Part shown: piece after piece, positions 1 to 6,967 of the stretch
How the letters are laid out: the number at the start of each line of letters is the position of its first letter
Numbering within the stretch: position 1 is the stretch's first letter
Assembly: GCA_964580315.1 (NCBI GenBank)
Contig: CAZOKH010000080.1
Coordinates: forward strand, 1-16,752
Source of the DNA: CAZOKH01 sp964580315
GTDB taxonomy: Bacteria > Chloroflexota > Anaerolineae > Anaerolineales > Anaerolineaceae
Direction of reading: 5' to 3'
Length of the DNA stretch: 16,752 bases
Program-made: the position numbers and the translations under genes
The notes under the pieces: generated by a model
What the model saw: the letters and a program-made list of their open reading frames with translations, nothing else
Told to the model about the DNA's origin: nothing
Databases searched by the model: none

Positions 1-13
1 TCTAAAACAGAAC

Positions 14-38
14 GCAGCGTTCTTTCCAGGAACGCTGC
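14..38 (-). terminator. Probable operon-end hairpin (possible Rho-independent terminator)
   Basis: Positions 14-22 (gcagcgttc) and 30-38 (gaacgctgc) are perfect 9-bp inverted repeats around a 7-base loop. On the minus strand the hairpin lies about 55 bases past the stop codon of the last gene and is followed by the T-rich run GTTCTGTTTT. The T-run is interrupted, so intrinsic termination is plausible but not certain. The left arm is itself part of a palindrome (10-22, GAACGC-A-GCGTTC), so an alternative smaller hairpin can form. Confidence 0.5.
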
Positions 39-92
39 CTGATTAAAAGAGGGAGTGACAATGGTAACTCGCGGCAAAGAATCCATGCCAAC

Positions 93-899
93 CTAGCCAA
101 ACAGGGTGTCGTAATCAACCCGCGGAAAAATGCGCAGCTTGCCGTCGATGGTGGCATCGACCACGCGCCGGCCGTCTGCCTCAAATGCCTGGCGCGCCAG
201 GGCATAGCCGCGTTCAGATGTCTCCAGGTCGGGTAATTGCCAGCGGAAACCCTTGCCAAAATAGTTGGGTGAAAAGTGGTTGGGGTCGTCGCCCTGCGAG
301 ACCACCGTGGTATTGGGTTTTCCCTGGGTCACAAAGTTGTGATCCACACCAATCAAGACCACTTCGCTGAAACCCATGTAATAGGCAATTTGCAGAGCCA
401 CAGTGGTCACCGTGGCACCTTCCCATAACCGCCCGCGGATATCCGTGGAAAACTTGGGGCCGGTGTAGGTGGAAAACAAAAAATACAGGTCATCATCGGG
501 CTGCAGCCATTGGTGGGCGTGCCAGGCAATGAAGCGCGGAATTTTCAACTTCTGAATGTCTGCTGCGCATTGTTCCACCACCAGGTTGTTGATGGATACA
601 TAATAGGTGGTTGGAAAGCCCATCTCCTCAAAAGCCATATACACCCGGTTCATGCCAAAGGTGATTTCACCATTCAACTTGACCAGGTCAGTCTTTTTCA
701 GCGAGGGGCCGTTGCCCATGATGAAACAGCGCTGCCCTTTATGAATATCTTTGAGCGCTGCCAGCCGTTCAATCGAATCGCGCCGCCAGGGATGAAAATT
801 GGCTGCCGGCAATTCGCCCAGACGGCCGAAGAAATCGACCGTTTCACGCGCGAAATTCACCACCGATTCGGGTAAGTTCTTTTTTATAACCTGTCGCAA
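93..899 (-). CDS. DUF115/Maf-like protein, candidate nonulosonic acid transferase
   Basis: Predicted 268-residue soluble protein with a DUF115 (MptE/Maf-like) core. A glycine-rich motif GNGPSL sits at residues 62-67, Asn84 and Asn104-105 follow, then the helix-strand segment at 161-189 ending in IGVDHNF, and NHF at 207-209. The order GNGPSL, Asn, then a 'G..A..IA...GF.E..LIGVD' segment, then a His-containing stretch resembles GT42 sialyltransferases such as Cst-II and the flagellin-modifying Maf proteins, which transfer nonulosonic acids. This is recalled family similarity, not an alignment. The start is TTG at 899, preceded by GGAG (908-911) with an 8-base spacer; the upstream SDR stops only 5 bases before. 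It is the last gene of the cluster, in a locus that makes CMP-activated acids, which fits a terminal transferase. An alternative is a pterin pyrophosphokinase-like or unknown DUF115 function. The family call is fairly firm; the transferase role is inference. Confidence 0.72.
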   Translation of the reverse strand: MRQVIKKNLPESVVNFARETVDFFGRLGELPAANFHPWRRDSIERLAALKDIHKGQRCFIMGNGPSLKKTDLVKLNGEITFGMNRVYMAFEEMGFPTTYYVSINNLVVEQCAADIQKLKIPRFIAWHAHQWLQPDDDLYFLFSTYTGPKFSTDIRGRLWEGATVTTVALQIAYYMGFSEVVLIGVDHNFVTQGKPNTTVVSQGDDPNHFSPNYFGKGFRWQLPDLETSERGYALARQAFEADGRRVVDATIDGKLRIFPRVDYDTLFG

Positions 900-904
900 A
901 AGGT

Positions 905-1669
905 TTACTCCGTGCTTAAGCGGCAGGTAGCCCCGCCGTCCACAATCAAAGCCTGCCCGGTCATAAAGGATGACTGGTTGTCATCGGCTAAAAAGTAAAT
1001 GGAACTGGCAATTTCACCGGGTTTGCCAATGCGCCCATTAACCGTCTTGCGCGCCAGATCAGCCATGCGTTCTTCCACCGTGCCGCCGCTCACATGCCCG
1101 CGCGACAATCCGGCACGCAGCATGGGGGTATCAATCGCCCCCGGCAAAATGGCATTGACGCGAATGTTGTGCGGCGCAAATTCAATCGCCATGGCGCGGG
1201 TCAGCGCCATCACACCGCCCTTGCTGGCAGCATAGGCGGCAATGTCGGCTGAGGTTGCCACAGCGTGCACCGATGACACGTTCACAATGGCAGCCTCACC
1301 CGCGGCTTTCATCAGCTCAAAACCCAGCTTGGCCGACAGGAAAATCGGGCGCAGGTTGGTATCCATCACCTGCTGCCATTCTTCCAGGGTGGTCTGGATT
1401 AAGGGTTTCGCCACCTGGTAGGCAGCCACGTTGACAACAGCATGCAGCATGGGTGAAAACTTGGCTGCCTGCTGAAAAATGCGTTCCATCTCTTGCGCCT
1501 GAGATATGTCTGCTTTGACAAACAAACCATCAGCAGGGAATCCAGTCCCAAAGTCAATCATGTCCACACCGATCACACGCCAGTTGTTGCGGGTAAACAG
1601 ATCGATGCAAGCCCTACCAATGCCGCCGGCAGCGCCCGTAATCAGCACCACGCGTTTTGATTCTGTCAT
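905..1669 (-). CDS. SDR-family NAD(P)-dependent oxidoreductase
   Basis: 254-residue classical short-chain dehydrogenase/reductase, the usual length for the family. The Rossmann cofactor motif TGAAGGIG is at residues 11-18. The catalytic tetrad is complete: Asn105, Ser133 (in NVSSVH), Tyr146 and Lys150 (YAASK). The C-terminal part carries the usual PGAIDTPM and 'F.TGQ..IVDGG' signatures. The acid Asp36 after the second strand (VIGVD) suggests NAD(H) preference. It would oxidise or reduce a hydroxyl/keto group on a sugar or sugar-acid intermediate in the cytoplasm; the substrate cannot be read from sequence. It follows a D-2-hydroxyacid dehydrogenase by 27 bases and precedes the DUF115 gene by 5 bases, so it is probably co-translated with a small oxidoreductase module next to the second cytidylyltransferase. 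The ATG start has a strong GAGGAG site 8 bases upstream. Confidence 0.9.
   Translation of the reverse strand: MTESKRVVLITGAAGGIGRACIDLFTRNNWRVIGVDMIDFGTGFPADGLFVKADISQAQEMERIFQQAAKFSPMLHAVVNVAAYQVAKPLIQTTLEEWQQVMDTNLRPIFLSAKLGFELMKAAGEAAIVNVSSVHAVATSADIAAYAASKGGVMALTRAMAIEFAPHNIRVNAILPGAIDTPMLRAGLSRGHVSGGTVEERMADLARKTVNGRIGKPGEIASSIYFLADDNQSSFMTGQALIVDGGATCRLSTE
908..911 (-). promoter_or_regulatory. Shine-Dalgarno supporting a TTG start
   Basis: Minus-strand GGAG lies 8 bases before the TTG at 899 and overlaps the last codons of the upstream SDR gene. No in-frame ATG gives a full-length GNGPSL-domain protein with comparable spacing, so this site decides the start. Confidence 0.55.
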
Positions 1670-1677
1670 TTGCTGAT

Positions 1678-1683
1678 CTCCTC
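1678..1683 (-). promoter_or_regulatory. Strong Shine-Dalgarno (GAGGAG) of the SDR gene
   Basis: Minus-strand GAGGAG, 8 bases upstream of the ATG at 1669, in the 27-base gap after the 2-hydroxyacid dehydrogenase stop. It is one of the clearest ribosome binding sites in the cluster and fixes the SDR start. Confidence 0.6.
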
Positions 1684-1696
1684 GGTAATAAATTGG

Positions 1697-2680
1697 TTAA
1701 ACAGCAGTGCGATATTGCTGCATGATTTGCTCAAAATCTTCGTGAGGTATGGCTAAGCCGTCCAGCAGGTTGCGGATGGTATTCCAGTGCACCCGCTCCC
1801 AGGCTGCCGGGCTGGAATTGGAATTGTGCGGCGCCAGCATCACGTTATCCATGCGCAGCAAGGGAGAATTCAACGGCAGGGGCTCCACTTCAAACACATC
1901 CAGGCCTGCACCGGCCAGTCGATCTTCCTGCAGCGCCTGGATGAGCGCCGCTTCATCGACCAGCGGGCCGCGCGCAGTGTTGACCAGCACAGCATGCGGC
2001 TGCACCTGTTTCAACGCCTCGGCATTGATGATGTGAAAACTGGTCGGGTTCAAATCACAGTTCAGGCTGATATAATCTGAGCGCTGCAGCAAGTCCGGCA
2101 AATCGGTCATTTCCACGCCGTTTTCCACCAGGAAATCCGGTGCAACGGGCGCAATATCAGTGCCCAGCAGTTGCATGCCAAATGCGCGCGCCCGGCGCAA
2201 AACCGCCTTGCCCACATTGCCCACACCGATCACGCCAAGGGTGCATTCACTCAACGAGCGCCCCATCAATTTTTTCCATTCACCCAGTTTCATGCGTTTG
2301 TCCATCCACGGCTGCCGACGGGCAAAAGCCAGGATGTATGCCATCACCGAATCGGACACCGGCAGGGTGAAAGCATTGGGGGTGTTGCGCACCTGAATCC
2401 CCAACCGCCGGGCGGCATTCTGATCAATCGAATCAATGCCGGTGCCCCACTTGGAAATAACCTTCAGGCGCGGCTGGCAGGCTTGCATCACTTTCTCGGT
2501 ATAGCGGTCGTCGCCGCAGATGGTAGCGTCAAACTCGCCTGCCATTTTCAACAGCTCGGGCTCTTCCAAACGTTCCAACACTTCGGGTTCCAGCAGGTTC
2601 AAATGATAGTGAGCAAAAACCGGTCGAAAGCGATCAACGACCGGGATCATATAGGGTGCTGAAAGCAATAGGGTATTCAT
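1697..2680 (-). CDS. D-isomer-specific 2-hydroxyacid dehydrogenase (phosphoglycerate dehydrogenase-like)
   Basis: 327-residue NAD-dependent dehydrogenase of the D-2-hydroxyacid family (SerA/PdxB/GyaR relatives). Visible marks: WGTGID at 78-83 in the substrate domain, the nucleotide loop GVGNVG at 152-157 with Asp175 for the NAD ribose, and the catalytic triad Arg237 (NTARG), Glu266 (EVEP) and His285 (APHN). It lacks the C-terminal ACT regulatory domain of long SerA enzymes. The family reduces 2-oxoacids or oxidises D-2-hydroxyacids. Placement between a CMP-sugar-acid cytidylyltransferase-like gene and an SDR argues for a role in making a sugar acid or acidic substituent rather than serine synthesis, but that is inference. 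The ATG at 2680 has only a weak GGA upstream. The 68 bases before it hold no recognisable signal. Confidence 0.9.
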   Translation of the reverse strand: MNTLLLSAPYMIPVVDRFRPVFAHYHLNLLEPEVLERLEEPELLKMAGEFDATICGDDRYTEKVMQACQPRLKVISKWGTGIDSIDQNAARRLGIQVRNTPNAFTLPVSDSVMAYILAFARRQPWMDKRMKLGEWKKLMGRSLSECTLGVIGVGNVGKAVLRRARAFGMQLLGTDIAPVAPDFLVENGVEMTDLPDLLQRSDYISLNCDLNPTSFHIINAEALKQVQPHAVLVNTARGPLVDEAALIQALQEDRLAGAGLDVFEVEPLPLNSPLLRMDNVMLAPHNSNSSPAAWERVHWNTIRNLLDGLAIPHEDFEQIMQQYRTAV

Positions 2681-2748
2681 TCAACAATCCAGAGTATGAA
2701 TTTTTTGGATAACTTCTAGCGGAAAATCGCCATCATCCAACCTGTGGA

Positions 2749-3438
2749 TTATACCAACGATTGTCCCAACCGTTTACGCAGCAGCAAGTCCACGATCTCG
2801 AAATCCAGTTCTTCGTCAATATCCCAGGCCTCATCACGGTTGATTTCAAACAGGTAGGGACGGTCGCCCAGCCGGTTGCGCCGCGCGATCAACGTCTCGC
2901 GCGAAAAGATATACATGCAGGAATTCTCTTCATAGATGGGCGGCAAATCCTGGGTGCGCAGCAAAATGGCCGGGTTGTGATTGATGGGCCGCGTCAGGGC
3001 GTCCCACAGGCGGGTTTGAATGCGCGTCACGCCGAACAACGAGTCATAAGACAGCAGGTTGCCGGTCAGGGTTTGGATGGCGCGCGAAATAGTCTCAGTT
3101 TTCAGCAGCGGGTTGGTGCTGTGTGTTTGCAGGTAAAAATCTGCTTTCACCTGGGCGGTATCATGCAGCAAAATCTCATTCATCGGAATGCTGTCAGCGC
3201 GTAAGTGCTCCGGCCGTTCCAACACAACCACCTGTGGAAAATCTTTTTGCAGCCCTTGCATCACAACCGGACTGTCGGTGTCCACCATCACCCGGTCAAT
3301 CTCCGGGCACGCCAGCAAGGTTTCAATGATGTGCTGGTAAAGCGGTTTACCTGCCAGAGGACGGTAGTTTTTTCCCGGGACACGCTCGGAATGATGCCGC
3401 ATGGGCACCAGCGCCACGATTTTCAGTTTTGGATTCAT
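2749..3438 (-). CDS. Acylneuraminate cytidylyltransferase-family protein (second, divergent copy)
   Basis: 229-residue nucleotidyltransferase of the NeuA/KdsB type, GT-A-like fold, normal length for a single-domain CMP-sugar synthetase. The N-terminal CTP-binding signature is altered: ALVPMRHHSERVPGKN (9-24), where true NeuA has IPARGGSKGIPxKN. DTDS (53-56), LQTHSTNPLL (103-112, corresponding to LQPTSP) and the metal-binding DIDEELDFEI (206-215) are present. The reaction should be CTP plus an acid sugar giving a CMP-sugar and pyrophosphate, but the changed motifs suggest a substrate other than ordinary sialic acid. I chose ATG 3438 because the family's first strand begins right after it and GGGAG lies 10 bases upstream. 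A longer reading to 3534 adds 32 residues that merely overlap the preceding gene. It heads a block with a 2-hydroxyacid dehydrogenase and an SDR. Confidence 0.85.
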   Translation of the reverse strand: MNPKLKIVALVPMRHHSERVPGKNYRPLAGKPLYQHIIETLLACPEIDRVMVDTDSPVVMQGLQKDFPQVVVLERPEHLRADSIPMNEILLHDTAQVKADFYLQTHSTNPLLKTETISRAIQTLTGNLLSYDSLFGVTRIQTRLWDALTRPINHNPAILLRTQDLPPIYEENSCMYIFSRETLIARRNRLGDRPYLFEINRDEAWDIDEELDFEIVDLLLRKRLGQSLV

Positions 3439-3448
3439 TGTTTCAGTT

Positions 3449-3453
3449 CTCCC
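3449..3453 (-). promoter_or_regulatory. Shine-Dalgarno (GGGAG) favouring the shorter cytidylyltransferase start
   Basis: Minus-strand GGGAG lies in the short gap after the GT2 stop (3461) and 10 bases before the ATG at 3438. It supports starting the cytidylyltransferase here rather than at the upstream in-frame start at 3534 inside the GT2 gene. Confidence 0.45.
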
Positions 3454-3460
3454 GATCCGC

Positions 3461-4417
3461 TCAACCTTTTTTCTCCAGTGGTTCATATTGAATGGGTTCA
3501 ACTGCCCGTGCGGGAGTTTCAACTGGCTGCTCATCCATACGCGGATAATAGAATGCCTGCTTCAACTTCCAGGTCAGCTCGCCGCTCTGCCGATACCCCT
3601 GGTAGGTTCCCCAGAATTGATTCCAGCGAAAATGCAAAATGGATTTCCACTCTTTGCCCAGCACACCCTGCTGCCGTGCCGCCCGAAAATCATTGGACAC
3701 ATTCGAGCTAAAGGAACGGAACACATCCTTCAAGTGAAACATCTCTTGCGGGTAGATGTGTTTGAAAGCCATACCTTCGCGCTTGTAGCGGTTATAAACA
3801 TTTTGCCAGGTTTCATTGTGAATGTGAATAATTTCAGCTTCAGCCACATAGGCAATCTGGTAACCCTGAGACAGCGCCCAGCGCGCCCAGGCCAGGTCTT
3901 CCAACCCCGGCAGAGTCTCATCATAGGCATGTTTTTCCCACAGCTCGCGCCGGATGGCCGCATTGGCGTTGTTGCAGAATGGGTGATCCTGGCGCGGTTG
4001 CGATCGGTCGGGAAACCAGTGTTGAAAGATCTGGTGCTCTGAAAACTTGGTGGTTGCCATGCCGCGCTGTTTTCCATAGACCACCGCCATTTGCGGATTG
4101 GAAAACGGCTCGATCATTTTCTCCAGCCAGTCGGGATACACCGGGTAAACGTGCGCGCTGGCAAACACCACCACATCGGATCGGGCAGCTTCAATGCCCC
4201 TATTCAATGACCGCCCAAACGTAAATTCTTCCGGTCGAATATGCACAATATCAACCGGGTACTGTTGCGCAATTTCCACCGTGCGGTCTTTGGAACCTGA
4301 ATCCACCAGTATGATTTGCACATTTTTCACCGACTGCTGGGCAATGCCGGTCAGCAGCCTGGCAATATGCTTCTCTTCGTTATAAGCGCGGATGATGACA
4401 GAACAGGTGGGTTTCAC
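3461..4417 (-). CDS. Family 2 glycosyltransferase
   Basis: 318-residue GT-A fold glycosyltransferase (GT2). The N-terminus SVIIRAYNEEKHI (6-18) and the nucleotide-binding DSGSKDRT (39-46) are classic. Where most members carry a DxD metal motif this one has SAH (87-89, in FASAHVYP), a pattern I recall from a bacterial GT2 subgroup of rhamnosyltransferase-like enzymes. GLEDLAWARWA (171-181) supplies the usual ED acceptor/base motif. After about residue 225 there is an extra region with basic and aromatic residues (HFRWNQFWGTYQGYRQ) that may contact membrane or acceptor, and a proline-rich tail. There is no convincing membrane helix. It probably adds one sugar to the cluster's glycan in the cytoplasm. 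The GTG start overlaps the upstream stop (GTGA, 4 bases), implying translational coupling. Donor and acceptor are unknown. Confidence 0.9.
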   Translation of the reverse strand: MKPTCSVIIRAYNEEKHIARLLTGIAQQSVKNVQIILVDSGSKDRTVEIAQQYPVDIVHIRPEEFTFGRSLNRGIEAARSDVVVFASAHVYPVYPDWLEKMIEPFSNPQMAVVYGKQRGMATTKFSEHQIFQHWFPDRSQPRQDHPFCNNANAAIRRELWEKHAYDETLPGLEDLAWARWALSQGYQIAYVAEAEIIHIHNETWQNVYNRYKREGMAFKHIYPQEMFHLKDVFRSFSSNVSNDFRAARQQGVLGKEWKSILHFRWNQFWGTYQGYRQSGELTWKLKQAFYYPRMDEQPVETPARAVEPIQYEPLEKKG

Positions 4418-6057
4418 GTTAAATTCCCTTCCACAGGATCAGGCAGCAGGAAGGGCTTGTTTTCCAACACGCCTTCCACCACGGTGTGCAAGGTTACCGA
4501 ATTTTCAGGTTTCAATTGATCAAGATTAAAATCCTTAAGGGTTACATACCCTTGCCAGATACCGTCCTCGCGGATGAAGTCGCCAAAAGGCAGTGAAGTG
4601 CGGAAAATCTGGTAATACAAAAAGCGGCGGGCGTTCTGGCGGTGCTCCGGCAGGGCTTCCACCTTTTCAGCCAACAAAAAGTTTTGCGCTTGCTGCCGAA
4701 ATGCTTCGGCAGTCTCCGGGAAGAATACGGTGGGAATCTGGGTGAAGCGCGCTTTTCCGCCGCACAACACTGCTCCCCCCAGCAATGATGCTTCCAACCC
4801 AATGGTCGAGTTATACACCATGACAAACTTCGAATGGGCAATCAGTTCATACGAACTGAAGTAGGCATCCGGGTCCACATACAACACATTGGGAAATTGA
4901 TCGACACCTTTTGCTTTCACCCAATCGGTCACGCTTTCCTGGCTGGCTTTGCCGGGACGGGTCTCATCGGGGTGCGCCCGGATGACAAAATATGTCTCCG
5001 GGTGAGCGCGGATAATTTCCAACACATCATCCAGCCAGGCAAACATGTGCGGGTAAAGCACATTGGCGTGTCCCTGGCTGGTGTCAAAAACCACATTGGT
5101 AAAAACCGGCACAATCTGTTTAAATTGCCGGGCGCGCTGCCAGAATTCTTCGCTCAACGGCTGCATTTCAGGCCAAAAGCGAATGCCCGCCATGCTGAAA
5201 TTGCCCTTAAATCGTTCAGCCAACAGGTCATCCAGCAGTTTATCCTGAGCCGGCGACATCACAAAATCGCGTGGAATGTCAATGGGGTAAGCCGTGGCTT
5301 CGCCGTTGGTGAAATACCCGCAAAAAGGATGTAAACCAACTTCGTGGGTGATGCAGCGAATCCCGCGTTTGTGCGCCGCCCAGCGTGCTGCCGCTTCGGG
5401 ATAGAACATGCCGTTGAAAACCACCACCGACTGCGGATTGACGCGCTCCAACAGCGCATCAAATTGCTGCACAATGTTCCAGGCCGACAGCATGTAATTG
5501 CCAATCAATTTTCGTGTGGCTTGATCGTCCTTCAAATGATGCCGCCGCAAAATCCAGCGCAGCGAGGGCAGCACAAGCTGTCCCAATGAAACTCCCTGGT
5601 ATTCAAACACCATCAGGGAATCCAAATCCTGCGCTTTAAGCCTGTCAGCCAGGCCGGCATCTTCCTGATACTGGAACCAGTTGACATCAGCGCCGGTATA
5701 CAACACACGCGACTGCGCCGTGCAGCGCTCGCATGGCGGCGGCGAATCCAATTTATCTCGGTTGGTGCCCAGCACACACTGTTTCATGCCGCCCTGGCAG
5801 GCAAACTGAACCACAGGCACGCCTGCCAACCGCAGCGACCAGCCGGTTAAAAGCTGAAATGCAGCATTCAGGCTCATCCCTTCCAGGCGTGACGAGGCAT
5901 TAAACATTACAACTGGTCGGGCATTGTCGCTGCTTTTTGCCTCGGCAGCCACTTTGCCCGCCAGTTCGAGTATTCTCTGGTTATTCCAGCCATGCACACG
6001 CCGGCGGTGCACTGCATTTTGCACGCGTTTCACAAAAGCATTCATTGTGCGCAGCAA
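4414..6057 (-). CDS. Capsule-polysaccharide-synthase-like protein with a four-cysteine motif
   Basis: 547-residue protein, apparently soluble. The C-terminal half looks like the capsule-synthesis (KpsC/KpsS-like) or CDP-glycerol-transferase-like GT-B fold: IRAHPDE at 359-365, then VYNSTIGLEASLLGG at 414-428, the usual nucleotide-binding and acidic-sugar donor region. The N-terminal half has NASSRLEG (53-60) and four cysteines, Cys87, Cys94, Cys109 and Cys112 (C-x6-C-x14-C-x2-C), that could bind zinc or an iron-sulfur cluster. KpsC/KpsS use CMP-Kdo, so a CMP-linked acid donor would be reasonable here, but that is inference. The start is TTG at 6057, with AAAGG 5 bases upstream; the in-frame ATG four codons later (6045) is too far from that site. 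It lies 28 bases after neuB and overlaps the GT2 gene by 4 bases. It is probably a glycosyltransferase; the exact family needs a profile search. Confidence 0.72.
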   Translation of the reverse strand: MLRTMNAFVKRVQNAVHRRRVHGWNNQRILELAGKVAAEAKSSDNARPVVMFNASSRLEGMSLNAAFQLLTGWSLRLAGVPVVQFACQGGMKQCVLGTNRDKLDSPPPCERCTAQSRVLYTGADVNWFQYQEDAGLADRLKAQDLDSLMVFEYQGVSLGQLVLPSLRWILRRHHLKDDQATRKLIGNYMLSAWNIVQQFDALLERVNPQSVVVFNGMFYPEAAARWAAHKRGIRCITHEVGLHPFCGYFTNGEATAYPIDIPRDFVMSPAQDKLLDDLLAERFKGNFSMAGIRFWPEMQPLSEEFWQRARQFKQIVPVFTNVVFDTSQGHANVLYPHMFAWLDDVLEIIRAHPETYFVIRAHPDETRPGKASQESVTDWVKAKGVDQFPNVLYVDPDAYFSSYELIAHSKFVMVYNSTIGLEASLLGGAVLCGGKARFTQIPTVFFPETAEAFRQQAQNFLLAEKVEALPEHRQNARRFLYYQIFRTSLPFGDFIREDGIWQGYVTLKDFNLDQLKPENSVTLHTVVEGVLENKPFLLPDPVEGNLT

Positions 6058-6085
6058 GTTAACCTTTCCAGAGGATTCCGACCGC

Positions 6086-6967
6086 TTAGAGCGAGTCGTC
6101 CACCCGGCGCAGCTTGCGCATTTGAGATTTTTCGCTTTCGTATACCACTTTCACGCCGTCGCCCAGGGCTTGTTCAGTGACACGGATATACTTCACCAAA
6201 CGTTCCATGCCGCCCGGTTCCACCGAAGCTGCCTGGTCGCTGCCCCACATGGCACGGTCCAGGGTGATGTGGCGCTCCACCGAGCAGGCGCCCAGTCCAA
6301 CCGCCACCACTGACGGCACCAGTCCAACTTCATGCCCTGAATAACCAATGGGAAGGTTAAATTCCTTCTTCAGGGTTTGAATCATACGCAAGTTTAATTC
6401 TTCCGGTTCGCATGGATAGGCGCTGGTGGCATGCATCAACAGCAATTTATCCTTGTCCAGCAAATCCACCGATCGGTGAATTTGCTCCATGGTTGACATA
6501 CCCGTGGACAAAATCAAAGTTCTGCCGGTGCTGCGCAAGTGTTTCAACAGGTTGTGATCCGTCAAAGAAGCAGAAGGAATCTTGTAGCACACCGGGTTGT
6601 AGGCTTCGATAAAATCCACCGAAGGTTCATCCCACACCGAGGCAAACCAGTGAATGCCAATCTCTTTACAATAGCGGTCGATTTCCTGGTATTGCTCAGG
6701 AGTGAACTCCACTTTTTGCCGGTACTCCATGTAAGTTATGTAGCCCCAGGGAGTTTCGCGCATCTGGTCGCGCTGCTCTTTGGGCACGCACAATTCAGGG
6801 GTGCGTTTCTGGAACTTCACGGCATCCATACCGGCTTCTTTGGCAACTCGAATCAATTCTTTGGCAATATCCAGGTCGCCATTGTGATTAATGCCAACTT
6901 CACCCACGATAAAGGTGGGGTACCCCTCTCCAACCATTCGTTCACCTATCTTTACTGCGTTAGGCAT
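6086..6967 (-). CDS. neuB: Sialic/nonulosonic acid synthase (NeuB family) lacking the SAF domain
   Basis: 293-residue TIM-barrel synthase that condenses phosphoenolpyruvate with an N-acyl-hexosamine-type sugar (ManNAc or a relative) to give a nine-carbon ulosonic acid. Motifs: EVGINHNGD (23-31), KFQKR (51-55), STGMST (154-159), GYSGHE (208-213), ERHITLDR (231-238) and GSDQAASVEP (242-251). His212 and His233 match the metal-binding histidines of NeuB, and Glu231 is in place. Standard NeuB is about 345 residues and ends in an SAF/antifreeze-like domain. This protein stops at the domain border (RKLRRVDDSL), with only 28 bases before the next gene, so the SAF domain is absent rather than frameshifted. 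The ATG at 6967 is preceded by AAAGGAG and overlaps the stop of the cytidylyltransferase fusion by 8 bases; a longer in-frame reading to 7084 is an artefact. The product could be a sialic, legionaminic or KDN-like acid. Confidence 0.92.
   Translation of the reverse strand: MPNAVKIGERMVGEGYPTFIVGEVGINHNGDLDIAKELIRVAKEAGMDAVKFQKRTPELCVPKEQRDQMRETPWGYITYMEYRQKVEFTPEQYQEIDRYCKEIGIHWFASVWDEPSVDFIEAYNPVCYKIPSASLTDHNLLKHLRSTGRTLILSTGMSTMEQIHRSVDLLDKDKLLLMHATSAYPCEPEELNLRMIQTLKKEFNLPIGYSGHEVGLVPSVVAVGLGACSVERHITLDRAMWGSDQAASVEPGGMERLVKYIRVTEQALGDGVKVVYESEKSQMRKLRRVDDSL

Noticed and set aside
61..96. Plus-strand mini-frame of 11 codons with a GGGAG five bases upstream
   Set aside because: Too short and with no homology; it overlaps the end of the DUF115 gene, and the match to a ribosome binding site is likely chance.
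2681..2748. Possible regulatory element in the largest internal gap (68 bases)
   Set aside because: No clear hairpin, promoter boxes or riboswitch-like structure could be read; it looks like an ordinary intercistronic spacer.
3439..3534. Longer reading of the second cytidylyltransferase beginning at 3534
   Set aside because: The extra 32 residues overlap the GT2 gene and are not part of the cytidylyltransferase fold; GGGAG precedes the ATG at 3438.
6058..6085. Possible frameshifted SAF domain after the NeuB stop
   Set aside because: Only 28 bases separate NeuB from the next gene, with no coding remnant of an SAF domain in any frame I could read.
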